This document shows positions 49,438-58,135 of a DNA stretch of 64,000 nucleotides, piece by piece (positions within the stretch are counted from its first letter, which is position 1; each line of letters opens with the position of its first letter). The DNA is from Oscillospiraceae bacterium (GTDB lineage Bacteria; Bacillota; Clostridia; Oscillospirales; Oscillospiraceae), in contig SVKX01000007.1 in assembly GCA_015068225.1 (NCBI GenBank), forward strand, positions 1-64,000. Reading direction: 5' to 3'. The notes below the pieces were generated by a model that ran no database searches, was not told the origin of the DNA, and saw only the letters and a list, made by a program, of their open reading frames with translations. The translations under genes were made by a program, and so were the position numbers.

Positions 49438-50799
49438 ATGATCACTGCAAAAAGAATCGATGCCACCAGCGGACCCTTGGTCCGCCAGATCCTCCTTTAC
49501 AGTCTTCCGCTGATTCTGAGCACGGTGCTCCAGAATCTTTTCAACGCGGTGGACACTGCCGTCCTTGGAAACATGGCAGACTCGACAGCTGTTGCCTCTG
49601 TGGGCGCCACCGGCTCGGTAGTAGGCCTGATCGTTAACGCCTTTATCGGTTTCCCCGCCGGCACCCGGATCGTTCTGGCTCGGTTTATCGGGGAAAAGAG
49701 CCCGGAAAAGATCCGTGCTGCTGTAGATACTTCCGTGATTCTGGCCATCGTCGTCGGTCTGATAGTCGCAGTACTGGGCTGGATCTTTTCTCCCATACTG
49801 CTGCAATTGCTGAACTGTCCGGCAGACTGCTTCGACGGTGCAGTGCTGTACCTGCGTATCTATTTCACTGCAGCCCCTGCAATCCTGCTTTATAATTTCT
49901 GCTCCGGCATTATTTCCACCGCCGGCAATACCCAGAGCCCCCTGTATTACATGATCGCCGGCGGCATTTTGAATGTAGTGGGCAATATCCTTTTGTGCCT
50001 GATCCTGCCCAATAAGGTGGCCGCTGTTGCCATCTCCACCGTGGCCTCACAGATCCTGGGCGCGGTGCTTTGCCTGCGCCGTCTGCGCCGGGGCGAGGGA
50101 GATATCCGTCTGAAATTGCGGGCTATGCGATGGAATGGCAGCGCTTTCCGAAAGATCTTTTCCATGGGTCTGCCCCTTTCCATTGCCAATGTGATGTATC
50201 CTCTGGGCTCTTTGCAGATTCAGTCCAGCCTGAACGGCTTCGGCTCCGCCGCCATTGCCGGCTGTCACGCATCCGCTATTTGGGAGACCTTTGCCCATGC
50301 CTTTGTTTCCAGCATTGGCGCTGCCGGAGGCGTATTTATCGGTCAGAATCTGGGGGCACAAAAGCACGACCGGGTGAAAAAAGCCATTTTCCATACTCTG
50401 TGGATCAATACCTCTCTTGGCGCGGCAGTGGGCGGTCTGCTGTTGCTGACAGCTCCCTTCGGACTGCGGATCTTTTTGGCAGGCGATCAGGCCGCGCTGG
50501 AATTCGGCATGATCCGCTCCTGCTGTCTTTTAACGGCGTTCGGCATTGCCGGTGTCAACAACGCTTTGGGCGCCTATCTTCAGAATTTCGGCTATTCCTC
50601 CCTCAGCTCTGTCAATGCTGTGGTCTGGGTTCTGGGCTTCCGATTCGTATGGATGACCTGGATCTACCCGCTGAATCCCACCTTTTTCATGCTGATGATC
50701 TGCTTTGCTGTTTCCTGGGCACTGACTATGGTGACCAATGTCATTATGGGCAGCATCGTCTACGTCCGCTATCGCAAGGGAAAATACCGGCGATTGTAA
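49438..50799 (+). CDS. MATE-family efflux protein
   Basis: A 453-residue, 12-helix membrane protein of the MOP superfamily that exports drugs or metabolites in exchange for Na+ or H+. Family features: PLVRQILLYSLPLILSTVLQNLFNAVDTAVLG in the first helix, SVGATGSVVGLIVNAFIG, and the internally repeated second half beginning IFSMGLPLSIANVMYPLGSLQIQSSLNGFG. It is a monocistronic unit with its own promoter, a structured leader and a terminator. The substrate is unknown. Confidence 0.93.
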   Translation: MITAKRIDATSGPLVRQILLYSLPLILSTVLQNLFNAVDTAVLGNMADSTAVASVGATGSVVGLIVNAFIGFPAGTRIVLARFIGEKSPEKIRAAVDTSVILAIVVGLIVAVLGWIFSPILLQLLNCPADCFDGAVLYLRIYFTAAPAILLYNFCSGIISTAGNTQSPLYYMIAGGILNVVGNILLCLILPNKVAAVAISTVASQILGAVLCLRRLRRGEGDIRLKLRAMRWNGSAFRKIFSMGLPLSIANVMYPLGSLQIQSSLNGFGSAAIAGCHASAIWETFAHAFVSSIGAAGGVFIGQNLGAQKHDRVKKAIFHTLWINTSLGAAVGGLLLLTAPFGLRIFLAGDQAALEFGMIRSCCLLTAFGIAGVNNALGAYLQNFGYSSLSSVNAVVWVLGFRFVWMTWIYPLNPTFFMLMICFAVSWALTMVTNVIMGSIVYVRYRKGKYRRL

Positions 50800-50808
50800 T
50801 CAACAAAA

Positions 50809-50838
50809 GGGCGCGGTTTGCACCGCGCCCCATTTTTT
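50809..50838 (+). terminator. terminator between the MATE and Nudix genes
   Basis: A 9-bp perfect GC stem (50809-50817 with 50822-50830), TTGC loop, followed by CATTTTTT. Serves convergent genes. Confidence 0.92.
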
Positions 50839-51307
50839 ACCGTATTTTTTCGCCGTTAAGCACCGCTTCCACCAATTTATCCCCGTCGTAACGGAGCTTC
50901 AGCAGGAAAAACGGCGCATCCTGCCACAAAAGATCCAGAAAGATCTGATCGCCCTCCCATTTGGGCAGCTGATCGAGAAACTCCCGGCTTACCCATTTCA
51001 GCTCCCCTTCATCGCAATCGCAGAGAGTCCCTTCAAAGCCATCGGCGGTAAACAGGTACATATATTCCCCGTCCCAGGGGCCGTTGGTCAAAAATGTCAC
51101 CACACCCCGGCACCGCCAGGAGGTCAACGTCAGACCGGTCTCCTCCTTTGCCTCCCGCAAAAGGCACTCATCCGGCGTTTCATCTGCCTCAAATTTTCCG
51201 CCGATGCCGATCCACTTGTCCTGATTGACATCGTTTTTCTTCTTGATCCGGTGGAGCATCAGCACCTGATCCCCTCGGGTAATGTAGCATAATGTGGAAT
51301 TGATCAT
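50837..51307 (-). CDS. Nudix hydrolase (MutT-like)
   Basis: A 156-residue cytosolic hydrolase with the Nudix box from GG at ~36 through REAKEETGL (pattern GGKFEADE...LREAKEETGL), fitting GX5EX7REUXEEXGU. The N-terminus STLCYITRGDQVLMLHRIKK is similar to 8-oxo-dGTP diphosphatases, so oxidised nucleotide sanitation is likely. ATG 51307 follows AAGGAGAG. A promoter is present at 51354-51381. Confidence 0.9.
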   Translation of the reverse strand: MINSTLCYITRGDQVLMLHRIKKKNDVNQDKWIGIGGKFEADETPDECLLREAKEETGLTLTSWRCRGVVTFLTNGPWDGEYMYLFTADGFEGTLCDCDEGELKWVSREFLDQLPKWEGDQIFLDLLWQDAPFFLLKLRYDGDKLVEAVLNGEKIR

Positions 51308-51353
51308 GTTCTCTCTCTCCTTTCCACAATCGCATTTGGTTCTATTGCAATTT

Positions 51354-51381
51354 ATTATAACACCCCTGAGGTGAATGGCAA
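51354..51381 (-). promoter_or_regulatory. promoter of the Nudix gene
   Basis: Minus-strand TTGCCA (51381-51376), 16-bp spacer, TATAAT (51359-51354). Confidence 0.75.
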
Positions 51382-51472
51382 GAGATTTCCTGTCAAATTT
51401 CCGCATATATTACCAAATGTTCACAAAATATTCACAATTCTCTTTTATAATTTTTTTATGGAGGGAAGTATG

Positions 51473-51940
51473 ATGGAATTGCTTTGGTGCTTTATATATG
51501 TGGCGCTGATTGGCTTGTTCTCCCATGTTATCGGACAGCTCATGCCCCGGGATTGGATCGACCCCGACGGTCTGCTCTTCCGCAGCCGCAGCTGGGAACA
51601 AAACGGCGCGCTTTATGTCCGCTTGAAGATTCGCAAATGGAAGGATAAGCTTCCGGATGCCAGCAGGAAGCTTCGTTTTTTATACCCGAAACGGGTAGAT
51701 TTGAGCCACAATGAAGAAAACCTGCTCCGGATGATCGAGGAGACCTGCGTGGCGGAATTTATACATTTCCTTTTGATCATTCTCTCCCTCGGCGTTACCA
51801 GAATCTGGAGAGGCACCCCCGGCTGGATTTGCTGGCTGCTGTGTGTTGTCGGCAATCTTCCCTTTATCATGATCCAGCGGTTTAACCGACCCCGGCTGCG
51901 CGCCGCCCTGAAGCGGACGCAACGCCAAAAAGTCCACTGA
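51473..51940 (+). CDS. CrtO-like acyltransferase-family membrane protein
   Basis: A 155-residue membrane protein with hydrophobic segments at both ends (~3-22, ~98-125). It shares with staphyloxanthin acyltransferase CrtO the segments YVRLKIRKWKDKLPDA, IEETCVAEFIHFL and NLPFIMIQRFNRPRL. No carotenoid genes are seen here, so acyl transfer to another glycosylated lipid or sugar is more likely. Two adjacent ATG codons exist; 51473 has better spacing from GGAGGG than 51470. A TATAAT lies at 51446, very near the start, with no clear -35. Confidence 0.75.
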   Translation: MELLWCFIYVALIGLFSHVIGQLMPRDWIDPDGLLFRSRSWEQNGALYVRLKIRKWKDKLPDASRKLRFLYPKRVDLSHNEENLLRMIEETCVAEFIHFLLIILSLGVTRIWRGTPGWICWLLCVVGNLPFIMIQRFNRPRLRAALKRTQRQKVH

Positions 51941-51941
51941 T

Positions 51942-51969
51942 AACCCCGCCGGCGGCGGGGTTTTGCATT
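51942..51969 (+). terminator. terminator between the CrtO-like and ParB/Noc genes
   Basis: Stem 51942-51950 with 51954-51962, 3-base loop, TTTT then T-rich. Shared by convergent genes. Confidence 0.85.
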
Positions 51970-52752
51970 TTACTTGGGGATGGTAATGGTCAGCACGATC
52001 TGACTATCCGTTTCCCGCCGTTCCGACACCGCCGGAATTCCGGACAGCTGGATCCGCTGCAGGGTCTGGTTCAGATTATTCAAAAATGTTCCCACATTTA
52101 CCTTCCCGCCCCTTTCCGCCTTTCCTGCCAGCAGATCCTCTATGTACCGCTCCGCTCTGGCAACACTCATGCCCAAACGGGAAATCACAGCGATGGCCGC
52201 CATTTTCTCCGGTTCGGATGGCAGCTTCAGCAGCGCCCGGGCATGGCGCTCTGTCAGACCATTTTCCCGCAGGGCATTCAAAACCGGCTGAGAATGCCGC
52301 AGGATCCGCAGCTTATTGGCAACCGCACTTTGGCTTTTTCCCAAAAGCCGGGCTGCCTGCTCCTGACTCATGGACCACTCTTGCATAAGCCGGGCGATCC
52401 CTGCCGCCTCTTCCACAAAATCCAGATCCTGCCGCTGAAGATTCTCGATCATAGCCGCCATTGACGATTCCTTTTCGTCCATACTCATGACAATGCAGGG
52501 GATCTCCGTCAGACCCGCAAGCTGCGCCGCCCGCAGCCGCCGCTCTCCGGCGATAAGCTCATAGCTTGTCCCCACCCGCCGGACGGAAAGGGGCTGCAAT
52601 ATTCCATGCTGGCGGATAGAATCGGCCAGCTCTGTCAATGCTTCCTCCCGGAATATCTTTCTGGGCTGGGCAGGATTGGGTCGAATGGCCCGGGCCGGAA
52701 GAAAAACCACCCGTCCGGTCTCCATATAAGTTTTCAGCTTCTGGCAATGCAT
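51970..52752 (-). CDS. ParB/Noc-family chromosome partition or nucleoid occlusion protein
   Basis: A 260-residue DNA-binding CTPase-fold protein. Box I LPARAIRPNPAQPRKIF (~16-32), box II GERRLRAAQLAGLTEIP (~72-88), ENLQRQDL, and the HTH region SQEQAARLLGKSQSAVANKLRIL (~125-150) are all intact. ATG 52752 follows AAGGAGGA. No parA/soj is adjacent, so Noc (nucleoid occlusion) is more likely than the segregation ParB, but this is an inference. It is divergent from secA. Confidence 0.93.
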   Translation of the reverse strand: MHCQKLKTYMETGRVVFLPARAIRPNPAQPRKIFREEALTELADSIRQHGILQPLSVRRVGTSYELIAGERRLRAAQLAGLTEIPCIVMSMDEKESSMAAMIENLQRQDLDFVEEAAGIARLMQEWSMSQEQAARLLGKSQSAVANKLRILRHSQPVLNALRENGLTERHARALLKLPSEPEKMAAIAVISRLGMSVARAERYIEDLLAGKAERGGKVNVGTFLNNLNQTLQRIQLSGIPAVSERRETDSQIVLTITIPK

Positions 52753-52915
52753 TGCCCTTCCTCCTTCGTAGATGGTGATTTCCATTGTATGCGCCGGGAA
52801 ATGGGAAAATCCACGAAACCCGCCAATCCTCACAAAAAACTGCACGACAGGTTTCGCACAGATGCTGAGAAGTTCCTGAAATTCCAAAAATAGACTATGA
52901 TTTTCCATGCCGCTG

Positions 52916-52924
52916 TGCTATAAT
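52916..52924 (+). promoter_or_regulatory. extended -10 promoter of secA
   Basis: TGCTATAAT (52916-52924), a perfect -10 with a TGn extension; no good -35 is seen. Confidence 0.6.
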
Positions 52925-52985
52925 GTTTCATAAATACAAATAGAATTTCCCCTCTAAAAATCTGAATGTGACGAGGTATGACCCC

Positions 52986-55730
52986 ATGGGACTTTTTACA
53001 AAGCTGTTCGGCACCCGCTCGGAGCGGGAGCTGAAAAAGATCCAGCCCATCGTTGATAAGATCCTTGCGCTGGAACCGGAATACAAAGCCCTGAGCGAGG
53101 ATGCGCTCCGGGCAAAGACTGCCGAATTTAAGCAGCGGCTTGCCGAGGGCGAGACGCTGGACGACCTGCTGCCCGAGGCCTTTGCTGCCATCCGGGAGGC
53201 TGCCGACCGGGTGCTGGGCATGCGCCCCTACCCCGTGCAGCTGATGGGCGGTATCATTCTGCATCAGGGCCGCATTGCCGAAATGAAGACCGGCGAAGGC
53301 AAGACCCTGGTGGCGATCCTGCCCTGCTATCTGAATGCTCTGACAGGAGAGGGCGTCCATGTGGTCACCGTGAATGACTATCTGGCCCGCCGTGACTCCG
53401 AATGGATGGGCAAGGTCTACCGCTACATGGGCCTGACCGTGGGCCTGATCGTTCCCGGTATGACCCCGCCGGAGCGCCGGGTCAGCTATGCAGCGGATAT
53501 CACCTACTGCACCAACAACGAACTGGGCTTCGACTACCTGCGGGACAATATGTCCATTTACAAATCCGAGCTTGTCCAGCGGGGACATGCTTTTGCCATT
53601 GTGGACGAGGTGGACTCCATCCTCATCGACGAAGCAAGAACCCCCCTGATCATTTCCGGCAAGGGTGAGAACTCCTCCAAGCTCTATGAAATGGCAGACC
53701 AATTTGTAGCCACTCTGCGAAAGCAGGTATTTGCCAAGACCGAGGACAAGGAAGTCCATGACGATTACGATTGCGACTATTTCGTGGACGAAAAGAGCCG
53801 CACCGTATCCCTGACTGCTTCCGGCATTGCCAAGGCTGAAAAGTTCTTCGGCGTAGAGAACCTGTCGGACATGGAAAACACCACCCTTTCCCACCACATC
53901 AATCAGGCTATGAAGGCCCGTGGCCTGATGAAGCGGGATATCGACTATGTGATCAAAGATGGTCAGGTCATCATTGTTGACGAGTTTACCGGCCGACTGA
54001 TGTATGGCCGCCGCTATAATGAAGGCCTGCATCAGGCCATCGAAGCCAAGGAAAAGGTCACCGTGGCAGAGGAAAGCAAGACTCTGGCCACCATCACCTT
54101 CCAGAATTTCTTCCGCCTGTATCAGAAGCTCTCCGGCATGACCGGTACCGCTCTGACCGAAGAAGAGGAATTTGCCACCATCTACCAGCTGGATGTGGTG
54201 GAGATCCCCACCAACCGTCCTGTGGCCCGTCAGGACCATACCGACGTGGTGTACAAGACGGAGGCAGGAAAATTCCGGGCCATCCTGCAGCAGGTGCAAA
54301 AATGCCATGAAAAGGGTCAGCCTGTGCTGGTTGGCACCATTTCCATTGAAAAAAGTGAGCTGCTCAGCAAGCTGCTGAAGCGGATGGGCATTCCTCACAA
54401 TGTTCTGAACGCCAAGTATCATGAGCAGGAAGCCCAGATCGTTGCCCAGGCAGGTAAATTCGGTGCGGTCACCATCGCCACCAATATGGCCGGCCGTGGT
54501 ACGGACATCAAGCTGGGCGGCAACGCGGAGTACCTTGCCAAAAACGAGCTGCAAAAGGCCGGCGTTGCCGAGGAGCTCCTTGCCGAGGCCGATAGCTATG
54601 CGGAAACCAACGATCCGGAGATCCTTGCCATCCGCAAGCAATATGAGGATCTTCTGCAGCAGTTCCGGGGACAGATCGAAGAAGAGGCGGAAAAGGTCCG
54701 CAATGCCGGCGGTCTGTTTATCATCGGCACCGAGCGCCATGAATCCCGCCGGATCGACAATCAGCTCCGGGGCCGCGGCGGCCGTCAGGGCGATCCCGGT
54801 GAGAGCCGGTTCTACCTGAGCCTGCAGGACGATCTGATGCGCCTGTTCTCCTCTGACCGGGTCTTTGCCATGATGGACAGCCTGGGTCTGGATGAGGACA
54901 CCCCCATTGACGCCCGGATCCTTTCCGGCGCGGTGGAAAACGCCCAGAAGAGCGTGGAAAGCCGGCATTTCCGTTCCAGAAAGAGTGTTCTGGAATATGA
55001 CGATGTGATGAACACCCAGCGTGAGGTCATCTACGCCCAGCGCCAGAAGGTGCTGGACGGCGAGGACCTGCGGGAAAGCATTCTGGGTATGCTCCGCGCC
55101 TATGTGGAATCCACCGTTACCGATGCGCTCTCTGCCACCGGCGGACTGGCAGAACCGGAATCCATCGCCCAGCTGGAAAAGACCTTTGGCGGCATCTTCT
55201 TCGCCCCCGGCACCCAGCTTCAGGGAAGCAATGCCGAGGAGCTGACGGAGGCTGTATACGCCAAAGCACTGGAGACCTACGAAAAGAAGGAAGCCGCCTA
55301 TACCCCCCAGATCATGCGGGAGCTGGAACGGGTGGTCATGCTTCGGGTGGTAGACGAATACTGGATGGACAATATCGATGCCATGGACGATCTGAAGCAG
55401 GGCATCGGCCTGCGGGCTTATGGCCAGCACGATCCGGTCATTGCCTACAAAGAAGAAGGCTATGAGATGTTCCAGAACATGATCACCGCCATCCGGGAGG
55501 AGACCGTGCGCCGGATGTTCCTTGTCCGGCTCGCTCCCCAGCAGGAGGTCAAGCGGGAAAAGGTGGCCAAGGAGACCTCTGCCGTGGGCACTGCCGATTC
55601 CATTGTAAAGAAGCAGCCGGTACGCAACAAGGATAAAAAAGTCGGCCCCAACGATCCCTGTCCCTGCGGCAGCGGCAAAAAGTATAAAAAGTGCTGCATG
55701 CAAAAGGACAAAACTGCCGAACTGGAGTAA
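52986..55730 (+). CDS. secA: preprotein translocase ATPase SecA
   Basis: Motor that drives proteins through SecYEG. The 914-residue protein has Walker [12 protein letters not shown] near 100 and the DEAD motif as [14 protein letters not shown] near 205-218. The helicase motif [13 protein letters not shown] lies near 505 and [21 protein letters not shown] near 590. The C-terminal zinc motif [13 protein letters not shown] near 895-907 binds SecB or ribosomes. ATG 52986 is used (GAGGT upstream); a GTG at 52968 is possible. It is followed after 24 bases by pgeF. Confidence 0.97.
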   Translation: MGLFTKLFGTRSERELKKIQPIVDKILALEPEYKALSEDALRAKTAEFKQRLAEGETLDDLLPEAFAAIREAADRVLGMRPYPVQLMGGIILHQGRIAEMKTGEGKTLVAILPCYLNALTGEGVHVVTVNDYLARRDSEWMGKVYRYMGLTVGLIVPGMTPPERRVSYAADITYCTNNELGFDYLRDNMSIYKSELVQRGHAFAIVDEVDSILIDEARTPLIISGKGENSSKLYEMADQFVATLRKQVFAKTEDKEVHDDYDCDYFVDEKSRTVSLTASGIAKAEKFFGVENLSDMENTTLSHHINQAMKARGLMKRDIDYVIKDGQVIIVDEFTGRLMYGRRYNEGLHQAIEAKEKVTVAEESKTLATITFQNFFRLYQKLSGMTGTALTEEEEFATIYQLDVVEIPTNRPVARQDHTDVVYKTEAGKFRAILQQVQKCHEKGQPVLVGTISIEKSELLSKLLKRMGIPHNVLNAKYHEQEAQIVAQAGKFGAVTIATNMAGRGTDIKLGGNAEYLAKNELQKAGVAEELLAEADSYAETNDPEILAIRKQYEDLLQQFRGQIEEEAEKVRNAGGLFIIGTERHESRRIDNQLRGRGGRQGDPGESRFYLSLQDDLMRLFSSDRVFAMMDSLGLDEDTPIDARILSGAVENAQKSVESRHFRSRKSVLEYDDVMNTQREVIYAQRQKVLDGEDLRESILGMLRAYVESTVTDALSATGGLAEPESIAQLEKTFGGIFFAPGTQLQGSNAEELTEAVYAKALETYEKKEAAYTPQIMRELERVVMLRVVDEYWMDNIDAMDDLKQGIGLRAYGQHDPVIAYKEEGYEMFQNMITAIREETVRRMFLVRLAPQQEVKREKVAKETSAVGTADSIVKKQPVRNKDKKVGPNDPCPCGSGKKYKKCCMQKDKTAELE

Positions 55731-55754
55731 ATCTCACCCCCTTTTGGAGAAACT

Positions 55755-56555
55755 ATGCCTGTAAAACCTATTAAAACCGGCGCGCTGGAATATCTGGCGT
55801 CCGAAAACATCTGCGTGCCCCACGCCTTCACCACCCGTCTGGGAGGCGTCAGCACCGGCGCCCTTTCCAGCCTGAATATCAGCTTTCACCGGGGCGATGA
55901 TGATGAAAATGTGGTGGAGAATATCCGGCGCCTTGGCGATGCTGTGGGCTTTGACCCCCGGAAAATGGTGCTGTCTCATCAAGTCCATTCCGACACGATC
56001 CGCGCCGTTACTGCCGACGATTGCATAGGGCACGACCACCACTGCTATCCCCAGTGTGACGCCCTGATCACCAACACCCCCGGTCTCTGCCTGATGATAT
56101 TTACCGCAGACTGCACCCCCATCCTGCTCCATGACCCTGTCACTGGCGCGGTGGGTGCTGTCCACGCCGGCTGGCGGGGCACTGTCCTGGATCTGGCAGG
56201 AAAAACAGTTCGGGCCATGGAGGCCGCCTACGGCTGCAAGGCGGAAAACATCCGGGCTGCCATTGGCCCAAACATTGGTTTCTGCTGTTTCCAGACCGAT
56301 GCCGATGTGCCCCGGGCTATGGTAAAAACCTACGGGGATGCAGCACAGATGTATATCCGTCCCCAAGGGGATAAGTATTATGTAAACCTTAAAGCCATTA
56401 ACGCCCTGTCTCTGAAAAATGCCGGCGTGACCCATATTGAGATCAGCGATGCTTGCACCGTTTGCCAGCACCATAGGTTCTGGTCTCACCGGGTAACAGG
56501 CGGACTTCGGGGCTCTCAAGGCGCTGTAATCCTGTGTAAGGAGGGAAGACCGTGA
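55755..56555 (+). CDS. pgeF: peptidoglycan editing factor / multicopper-oxidase-like PgeF (YfiH/YlmD)
   Basis: A 266-residue cytosolic protein of the PgeF family, which edits mis-incorporated UDP-MurNAc peptides and also shows purine nucleoside phosphorylase/deaminase activity. The metal-site motifs are HQVHSD (~77), FTADCTPILL (~118) and VHAGWRGTV (~135), plus IGPNIGFCCFQT near 172. It is in the secA transcript and overlaps the following lipoprotein gene by 4 bases. Confidence 0.92.
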   Translation: MPVKPIKTGALEYLASENICVPHAFTTRLGGVSTGALSSLNISFHRGDDDENVVENIRRLGDAVGFDPRKMVLSHQVHSDTIRAVTADDCIGHDHHCYPQCDALITNTPGLCLMIFTADCTPILLHDPVTGAVGAVHAGWRGTVLDLAGKTVRAMEAAYGCKAENIRAAIGPNIGFCCFQTDADVPRAMVKTYGDAAQMYIRPQGDKYYVNLKAINALSLKNAGVTHIEISDACTVCQHHRFWSHRVTGGLRGSQGAVILCKEGRP

Positions 56556-58084
56556 AGCGCATTATTTCCGCTCTTTTATCCATTGTGCTGGCTGCCGGTC
56601 TTTTCTGCAGCTGCACATCGGAAGATCCCGGCCCTTATATTCCCACCGGTGACGGTCTGAGCGATGTCACAGTCAGCACACAGCCCACCCTGCCGCCGGA
56701 GCAAAGCCTGACCCTGACCTACTATCCCCAGCGGGCGCTGAACCCCTATACCGCCACGGATTACACCAACCGCGTTCTTTTTTCTTTGCTGTATCAGAGC
56801 CTTTTCTTTGTGGACGGGGACTATCATGCCACCCCCATCCTGTGCCAGACATACAGCATTTCCGACGATATGAAGACCTACACCTTCCAGATCGCACCGG
56901 CGCTGTTTTCCGACGGCACTTCCCTCACCGCAGCGGATGTGGTGGCGAGCCTCAATGCTGCCAAGGCCGGCGCGTATTACAGCGGAAGATTTCAGCATAT
57001 CCTTTCCATTTACGAAGATAACGGCAGCGTCGTAATCCAGCTGGATACGCCCTTTGAAAACCTGCCTTTGCTGCTGGATATTCCCATTGTGAAGGCATCT
57101 CAGGTGGATGCTGCCGAGCCTTTGGGCACCGGCCCCTATGTGATGGACAATTCCCTCTCCGGCAGGCGGCTGCGCCGGCAGGCCGGTTGGTGGTGCAGCT
57201 CCAGCGCATCTATGGTGGTAACTGCCGCCTACATTCCCCTGACAGAGGCCCAATCTCCCAGCCAAATCCGGGATCAGTTTGAGTTTGAGGATCTGGGTCT
57301 GGTCTGCGCCGATCCCGGCTCGGACACCTATGCCGACTATCGCTGCGATTTCGAGATCTGGAACAGCGAGACTGGCCTGTTTTTGTATCTTGGCTGCAAC
57401 GCCGCAAGTCCCATCTTTTCCAACGATACGGTCCGCGCCGCGCTGACCCACGCTATTAACCGGGACTATCTGGTGGAATCCTTTTATCGGGATTTTGCCC
57501 ACAGCGCCTGCCTGCCCGCATCGCCCCTTTCCCCTTACTACGATGCCGCTTTGGCATCCCGCTATGGCTATGACAGCGAAAAATTCGTAGGCGCCCTGAC
57601 GGAAGCCAATCTTCAGGGCGCAGCAGTGACCCTGCTGCTGAATTCCGACGATTCTCTGCGGGTTCGGGTAGGTCGGGCCATTGGAAAAATGCTCACCGCC
57701 TGCGGTCTGGAGGTCACGATTCTGGAAAAGGAATCTGCTGATTTTATCGAGCATCTGCGCTGGGGCGAATATGACCTGTATCTTGCCCAGACCAAGCTAT
57801 CCCCCAACATGGACCTGTCTGCCTTCTTCCAGAAAAACGGTAGCCTGAATTACGGCGGCCTTTCGGATGCCGCCATCTACGCCATTTCTCTGGAAGCACT
57901 GGCTAACAGTGGCAACTATTACAACCTTCATGAAATGGTTATGGAGGATGCCCAGATTTGCCCCATCCTGTTCCGCAGCTACGCCATCTATGCCACCCGC
58001 GGTCTGGTCACAGAGCTGACCCCCGCCCGGGATAATGTGTTTTACTACACCCTTGGCACAACGCAAGCTGATGCCTTAAACTGA
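56552..58084 (+). CDS. ABC-type solute-binding lipoprotein (family 5, peptide/nickel type)
   Basis: A 510-residue extracytoplasmic solute-binding protein. The lipoprotein signal has a basic MKRI start and lipobox LFCSC near residue 24. The mature part has the family-5 features: LNPYTATDYTNRVLFSLLYQSLF, FSDGTSLTAADVVASLNAAK and LTHAINRDYLVESFY. GTG 56552 follows AAGGAGGG. It lacks neighbouring permease or ATPase genes, so it either partners with a transporter elsewhere or acts as a receptor; oligopeptides are the most common ligands. Confidence 0.88.
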   Translation: MKRIISALLSIVLAAGLFCSCTSEDPGPYIPTGDGLSDVTVSTQPTLPPEQSLTLTYYPQRALNPYTATDYTNRVLFSLLYQSLFFVDGDYHATPILCQTYSISDDMKTYTFQIAPALFSDGTSLTAADVVASLNAAKAGAYYSGRFQHILSIYEDNGSVVIQLDTPFENLPLLLDIPIVKASQVDAAEPLGTGPYVMDNSLSGRRLRRQAGWWCSSSASMVVTAAYIPLTEAQSPSQIRDQFEFEDLGLVCADPGSDTYADYRCDFEIWNSETGLFLYLGCNAASPIFSNDTVRAALTHAINRDYLVESFYRDFAHSACLPASPLSPYYDAALASRYGYDSEKFVGALTEANLQGAAVTLLLNSDDSLRVRVGRAIGKMLTACGLEVTILEKESADFIEHLRWGEYDLYLAQTKLSPNMDLSAFFQKNGSLNYGGLSDAAIYAISLEALANSGNYYNLHEMVMEDAQICPILFRSYAIYATRGLVTELTPARDNVFYYTLGTTQADALN

Positions 58085-58099
58085 CTATTTTGCATATAA

Positions 58100-58135
58100 A
58101 AATTCCCCTGATCAAGTCAGGGGAATTTCTTTTAC
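58100..58135 (+). terminator. terminator after the solute-binding lipoprotein gene
   Basis: A 12-bp perfect stem (58100-58111 with 58117-58128), then T-rich. The 3' arm also encodes the last residues of the convergent surface-protein gene. Confidence 0.88.

Noticed and set aside
52830..55703. 957-residue open frame on the minus strand across secA
   Set aside because: It is the antisense shadow of secA, which has every SecA motif; the shadow has low-complexity composition (His, Leu, Gly rich) and no ribosome binding site.
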